Positions 38,398-41,786 of a DNA stretch of 41,786 bases are shown here, one piece after another. Location: assembly GCA_964452185.1 (NCBI GenBank), contig CAYVKO010000005.1, forward strand, positions 1 to 41,786, given 5' to 3'. Made by a program: the position numbers and the translations under genes. This DNA is from SW-6-46-9 sp964452185. Its GTDB lineage: Bacteria > Patescibacteriota > Minisyncoccia > Phycocordibacterales > SW-6-46-9. Position 1 is the first letter of the stretch, and the number at the start of each line of letters is the position of its first letter. Below the pieces are notes generated by a model, which saw nothing but the letters and a program-made list of their open reading frames with translations, made no database searches and had not been told where the DNA came from.

Positions 38398-41300
38398 TTA
38401 TCCGAATCTGTCACGAAATTAACCAATCGTCCGGGAACGTAAATGTGCCGAGTCACAGTGGAATTTTCGAGCCAACGTTGTACGTTATCAAGCGATTTTG
38501 CCTGTTCTACTATAGCTGATTCGTCAGCATTTTTTGGCATAGTGAATTCAGCCCGAACAGTACCGTCAACCTGCACCACCAGATCCATAGAATCTTCTGT
38601 AAGCTCCGCTTCCTTAAAGTCAGGCCATGACTGTAAGTGAACTGACTCTTCACCCCCGAGATCACGCCACAACTCTTCAGTTAAGTGTGGAGCGAACGGA
38701 GCCAGCAATCTTACGAATACAGCCATGGTTTCGGGAGCGACTGAATCCCGATCTCTGAATTCATTCAACAACTCCATCAAACTGCTTATAGCTGTGTTGA
38801 ACTTAAATTCACCGAGATCCTCTGTGACCGTTTTGATTGTCTTGTGAAGCAGCGTATCCGACTCAGGCACTTTTGCCAAATCGTCAGCCGTATCTGCTTC
38901 TTTTATGAGTCGGTGCGTCCGCTCCAAGAATCTTCGTGGTCCCGCAATGCTTTCAGTGTCCCATTCCACAGTCTCAGAAAACGGCCCGGCAAACAATTCA
39001 TACATACGAAGCGTGTCAGCGCCAACTTGATCTACTACTTCGTTAGGGTTTACAACATTACCTTTTGATTTACTCATCTTCGTGCCATCTTCCGCCATAA
39101 TCAACCCCGGATGGCGAAGTTCCTGGAAAGGCTCACGAAAGTCAACGTGACCCAGATCGTTCAAGGCTTTAGTCACAAAACGTGCATACAAGAGATGCAT
39201 TACCGCATGCTCACTACCGCCGACATACATATCCACCGGACACCAAGTACTAAGTGCCTCCTTGCCAGCAAACTCTTCTTGATTGTGCGGGTCGGTAAAC
39301 CGTAAGAAGTACCAAGAGGAGTCTACAAACGTATCAAGGGTTGAAGTTTCCGGTGTCCAGCCTTCCCCGAAAATATCTTCTGTACGCTCCTTAAGCTCAT
39401 CTGATTTCGCCAACGGCGGTTCGCCTGTCGGCTCAAACTCAACATCTTCAGGCAACTCCCACGGTAAGTGTTTTTCTGGTACTGCATGCGGCTCACCATC
39501 CGGGTCGTACACTACAGGGATCGGACACCCCCAGTACCGCTGTCTTCCGACTGACCAATCTCGTAGCCGGTACGTGGTGGCCGATTGACCAAATTTTTCT
39601 GTAATTTTTTCAGCCGCCTCTTGACTGGTCAATTCGCTGAACTCACCGGAATGAATCACTACCCCTTCCTCCGCAAATGCATACACACCTTGATCCAGCC
39701 ATCGAGTAATAAACGCCTTTTCTGAATATGGCGAAAGTTTCGAGATGCCCTCTTCCTCTATCCACTCAACAGAGTGTTTCGCTTTCTCTTCCCCTGATAC
39801 TTCATCTCTCTTTTCATCATCCAGCTCGAACACAAGCGTATGTGTGTGAGCACGCCGATTTTCATCTTTATGAGCAGCAAAATAATGCGAGACAATCTCA
39901 AGCGGACATTCCTCTACAAAACTTATATTTTTGTATCCTGTTTCCTCATAAACTTCTCGCTTCGCTGCCTCAACTACATCCTCACCTTCTTCTACCCCGC
40001 CTACAATTAACGTCTGCCAGTCGTGCTCTTTCCATTTAAGAGAGAGTATTTTTTCTTCATAGGGATGACGAACAATAGCGTGGACTGACTTGCGTGGCAC
40101 GAAATCTTTGTCCGTCTGTGGAGGATTCACTTCATCCTCCACTTCAGGAGCCACAACTTGCGTAACCGATAAATCATACTTTTCAGCAAATTCATGGTCT
40201 CGTTCATCATGTGCCGGCACAGCCATAATTGCCCCAGTGCCATAATTCTCAAGCACGTAATCAGCCACAAACACGGGAATTTCCTCCTCGGTCGCCGGAT
40301 GAATAGCAGTTACTCCCTCAAGTTTTACTCCCGTTTTTTCTTTTGCTTCCTTGCGTTCTCGGTCCGTCTTCGCTTTGGCCTGTTCGATGTAATCTTCAAC
40401 CTCATCCCAATTCTGGATTTGAGATTTGCAATTCTGGACCACTTCGTGCTCAGGCGCTATCGCCATGAAAGTAACACCAAATAATGTATCCGGTCGTGTT
40501 GTGAACACATCCAAGGACGGCGGAATATACGACAGAACCCCTTCCTCCCTTTCACCGCGAGCATGCGGTTTTGTAACCGGTATCTCCGTCGGAGTTACGT
40601 TAAGATTTTTGGCAACTCGGTTTGTTTGCTCGTCCGAAATAGCATCATCCTCTTCTGGCTTTAGAAGCTTGATTAATCCAGCACTTTCTTTGATAGCGTC
40701 AAAGTCAAACTCCCAGTCAAATGTATCCTCATAACTTCTTGGCTCACCGTCCTTAAACTCTGTATCTGCATAGGCTCCAATAAGCACTGTCTTGCGTACT
40801 GACTTATCTAGATCTTCCAGTGCTTTCATGGCCACGATTGTCCCTAACGAATGCCCTACAAGAATAGTGTCTTCGGTAAGTTTTACATTCTCTTTCACGT
40901 ACGCAATCTGCTTTTCGATGTCTGGATCATCAGCATCTGGGAGTGTTGGAGTTATTACTTCATACCCTTCAGATTCAAGTGCCTCTTTTAGCCACGGATG
41001 GAAGTGCTGACCTGGACCGGACTGAAAACCATGCAGTACTACAATCCGCGCCTTTTCATTAAGCGAAAACTGAAACCGTGCACCTTCTTTTTTGCCTATC
41101 CAGTTTCGCTGTGATTCTTTGGTCGATTCCGGCCAATCCAAACCTTCCAAATCATCCAGAAGGTCATCAGCGTAGTCGGTAATATTGAAAAACCACTGAT
41201 CCATCTCCTTTTGGGTAACCTCACTGTCACACCGATCACACTGGCCGTCGATAATCTGTTCATTGGCCAACACTGTCTGACAACCAGGACACCAATTGAC

Positions 41301-41768
41301 AGCAGCCGGTTTCTTTTCAGCCAAACCAGCCTCAAAAAGCTGTGAAAAAAGCCACTGGGTCCACTGGTAGTATTCTGGTGTTGAGGTATTTATCTCTCGA
41401 TCCCAGTCGTATGAAAGTCCAAGATTTTTTATTTGATCTGTAAAATTATCAATCGCCTCACTGGTTCTCTCTCGCGGATAAGTACCGGTTTCTATTGCAT
41501 AATTTTCTGCCGGCAAGCCAAACGCATCCCAACCCATCGGATGCAGTACATCCTTGCCTTGCATCCTGCAGAATCGACTGTATACATCTGTTCCGGTATA
41601 TCCTTCAACGTGCCCAACATGAAGTCCTGACCCTGACGGGTACGGAAACATATCAAGCACATACTCAGCGTTGTCTGGATCGGGATTCTCCGGTGTTTTG
41701 TGTAGGTCATTCTCTTCCCAGTAGTTTTGCCACTTTTCTTCTACCTTTTTGTGATCGTATTCTTCCAT
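38394..41768 (-). CDS. leuS: Leucyl-tRNA synthetase with inserted serine-hydrolase and Nudix domains
   Basis: Charges tRNA-Leu. 1124 aa against about 800-880 for bacterial LeuRS. The synthetase is complete: HIGH-equivalent HVGH (50-53), zinc knuckle C160-x2-C163/C177-x2-C180, CP1 editing domain with TTRPDTLFGVTFM (423-435) and AVPAHDERD (516-524), RLRDWSVGRQRYWG (734-747), KMSKS (897-901) and the C-terminal anticodon-binding and tail domains. Two foreign domains are spliced in frame: residues about 238-415 are an RBBP9/YdeN-like alpha/beta hydrolase (VLHGF, nucleophile elbow GHSLG 305-309) and about 545-690 a Nudix domain with an exact Nudix box (590-612). No frameshift or stop; neither insert has intein motifs. 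The gene stands alone, and the window ends 18 nt upstream of its start. Confidence 0.96.
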   Translation of the reverse strand: MEEYDHKKVEEKWQNYWEENDLHKTPENPDPDNAEYVLDMFPYPSGSGLHVGHVEGYTGTDVYSRFCRMQGKDVLHPMGWDAFGLPAENYAIETGTYPRERTSEAIDNFTDQIKNLGLSYDWDREINTSTPEYYQWTQWLFSQLFEAGLAEKKPAAVNWCPGCQTVLANEQIIDGQCDRCDSEVTQKEMDQWFFNITDYADDLLDDLEGLDWPESTKESQRNWIGKKEGARFQFSLNEKARIVVLHGFQSGPGQHFHPWLKEALESEGYEVITPTLPDADDPDIEKQIAYVKENVKLTEDTILVGHSLGTIVAMKALEDLDKSVRKTVLIGAYADTEFKDGEPRSYEDTFDWEFDFDAIKESAGLIKLLKPEEDDAISDEQTNRVAKNLNVTPTEIPVTKPHARGEREEGVLSYIPPSLDVFTTRPDTLFGVTFMAIAPEHEVVQNCKSQIQNWDEVEDYIEQAKAKTDRERKEAKEKTGVKLEGVTAIHPATEEEIPVFVADYVLENYGTGAIMAVPAHDERDHEFAEKYDLSVTQVVAPEVEDEVNPPQTDKDFVPRKSVHAIVRHPYEEKILSLKWKEHDWQTLIVGGVEEGEDVVEAAKREVYEETGYKNISFVEECPLEIVSHYFAAHKDENRRAHTHTLVFELDDEKRDEVSGEEKAKHSVEWIEEEGISKLSPYSEKAFITRWLDQGVYAFAEEGVVIHSGEFSELTSQEAAEKITEKFGQSATTYRLRDWSVGRQRYWGCPIPVVYDPDGEPHAVPEKHLPWELPEDVEFEPTGEPPLAKSDELKERTEDIFGEGWTPETSTLDTFVDSSWYFLRFTDPHNQEEFAGKEALSTWCPVDMYVGGSEHAVMHLLYARFVTKALNDLGHVDFREPFQELRHPGLIMAEDGTKMSKSKGNVVNPNEVVDQVGADTLRMYELFAGPFSETVEWDTESIAGPRRFLERTHRLIKEADTADDLAKVPESDTLLHKTIKTVTEDLGEFKFNTAISSLMELLNEFRDRDSVAPETMAVFVRLLAPFAPHLTEELWRDLGGEESVHLQSWPDFKEAELTEDSMDLVVQVDGTVRAEFTMPKNADESAIVEQAKSLDNVQRWLENSTVTRHIYVPGRLVNFVTDSDN
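39699..40136 (-). other. Domain insert 2 in LeuRS: Nudix hydrolase
   Basis: Residues about 545-690 lie between the end of the editing domain (HEFAEKYDLSVTQVVAP) and the GVVIHSGEF element where synthetase homology resumes. The Nudix box is exact, G590-x5-E596-x7-REVYEETGY (604-612), so all metal-binding glutamates are present. Flanking strands SVHAIVRHP and HTLVFELDD fit the fold. The substrate is unknown. Confidence 0.9.
40524..41057 (-). other. Domain insert 1 in LeuRS: RBBP9/YdeN-like alpha/beta hydrolase
   Basis: Residues about 238-415 interrupt the first strands of the CP1 editing domain, between RNWIGKKEGARFQFS and VFTTRPDTLFG. Hydrolase elements in order: strand and oxyanion turn ARIVVLHGFQSGPGQHFHPW (240-259), LPDADDPD (276-283), nucleophile elbow VGHSLGT with Ser307, a candidate acid Asp374 or Asp375 (PEEDDAIS), and a candidate His402 (KPHARG). 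The order Ser-Asp-His matches the family. Confidence 0.85.
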
Positions 41769-41786
41769 ATGTTTATTGGTTATTTA

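Noticed and set aside
38394..41768. LeuRS inserts as inteins
   Set aside because: No Cys/Ser-initiated splice block, no HN-Cys/Ser/Thr end, and the inserts match complete hydrolase and Nudix folds.
1..41786. CRISPR array, insertion sequence, prophage or toxin-antitoxin locus
   Set aside because: I found no regularly spaced repeats, transposase, phage structural gene or recognisable toxin-antitoxin pair. The Xer-type recombinase stands among housekeeping genes.

Overview
The window looks like a scaffold piece of a Candidate Phyla Radiation (Patescibacteria) genome, most likely a parcubacterium. The evidence is compact single-domain versions of housekeeping enzymes, a RecR without its zinc finger, an AspRS without the bacterial GAD insertion, a leucyl-tRNA synthetase with large inserted domains, a sigma-region-4/HARE-HTH protein, and small membrane proteins with an Ada-like Cys/His domain. 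These families are ones I associate with CPR genomes from memory, with no search behind the assignment. TGA is used as a stop codon (for example corA and scpA), so this is not a recoded UGA=Gly lineage. Three runs of exactly 100 N (11520-11619, 15740-15839, 27409-27508) are scaffold gaps of unknown true length.

Layout. 1-900: a lipoprotein and a tiny membrane protein on the minus strand. 894-4551 (+): glycyl-tRNA synthetase, a Cys-rich small ORF, two tandem paralogous small genes each with its own leader and terminator, and tryptophanyl-tRNA synthetase. 4568-5614 (-): a divergent PilT-type ATPase. 5731-15739 (+): a long co-directional run, aspS-scpA-scpB-DacA-type carboxypeptidase-mraY-ftsW(broken by gap)-murG-gltX-M23 peptidase-membrane protein(broken by gap), mixing cell-wall synthesis, chromosome segregation and tRNA charging. 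16065-17024 (+): a Xer-type recombinase. 17107-20177: small membrane proteins (-), bL27 (+), bL9 and a CtpA protease (-). 20257-24719 (+): corA-cysS-dnaB-recR. 24806-26639 (-): bL21, 3-methyladenine glycosylase, rhodanese, a membrane protein. 26746-27399: a P-loop protein (+) and tRNA-Glu(CTC) (-) beside gap 3. 27607-30998 (-): the front of a dcw cluster, mraZ-rsmH-ftsL-ftsI, with a recognisable MraZ operator. 31223-38237 (-): gyrA, a run of four genes including mltG, and a sigma-4/HARE regulator. 38394-41768 (-): leuS.

The gene set is almost entirely core: six aminoacyl-tRNA synthetases, three ribosomal proteins, peptidoglycan synthesis and remodelling (MraY, FtsW, MurG, FtsI, FtsL, MltG, carboxypeptidase, M23), replication and repair (DnaB, RecR, GyrA, Mpg) and segregation (ScpAB, Xer). 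The most unusual object is LeuRS (1124 aa). An RBBP9/YdeN-like serine hydrolase is spliced into the start of its CP1 editing domain, and a Nudix hydrolase with a perfect Nudix box is spliced in just after that domain. The signature residues of both inserts and of the synthetase are intact, so this is a candidate three-enzyme charging and quality-control protein. A second window-wide theme is that many genes have a -10 element (often an extended TGn -10) only 5-10 nt before the start codon, which predicts leaderless or near-leaderless transcripts.
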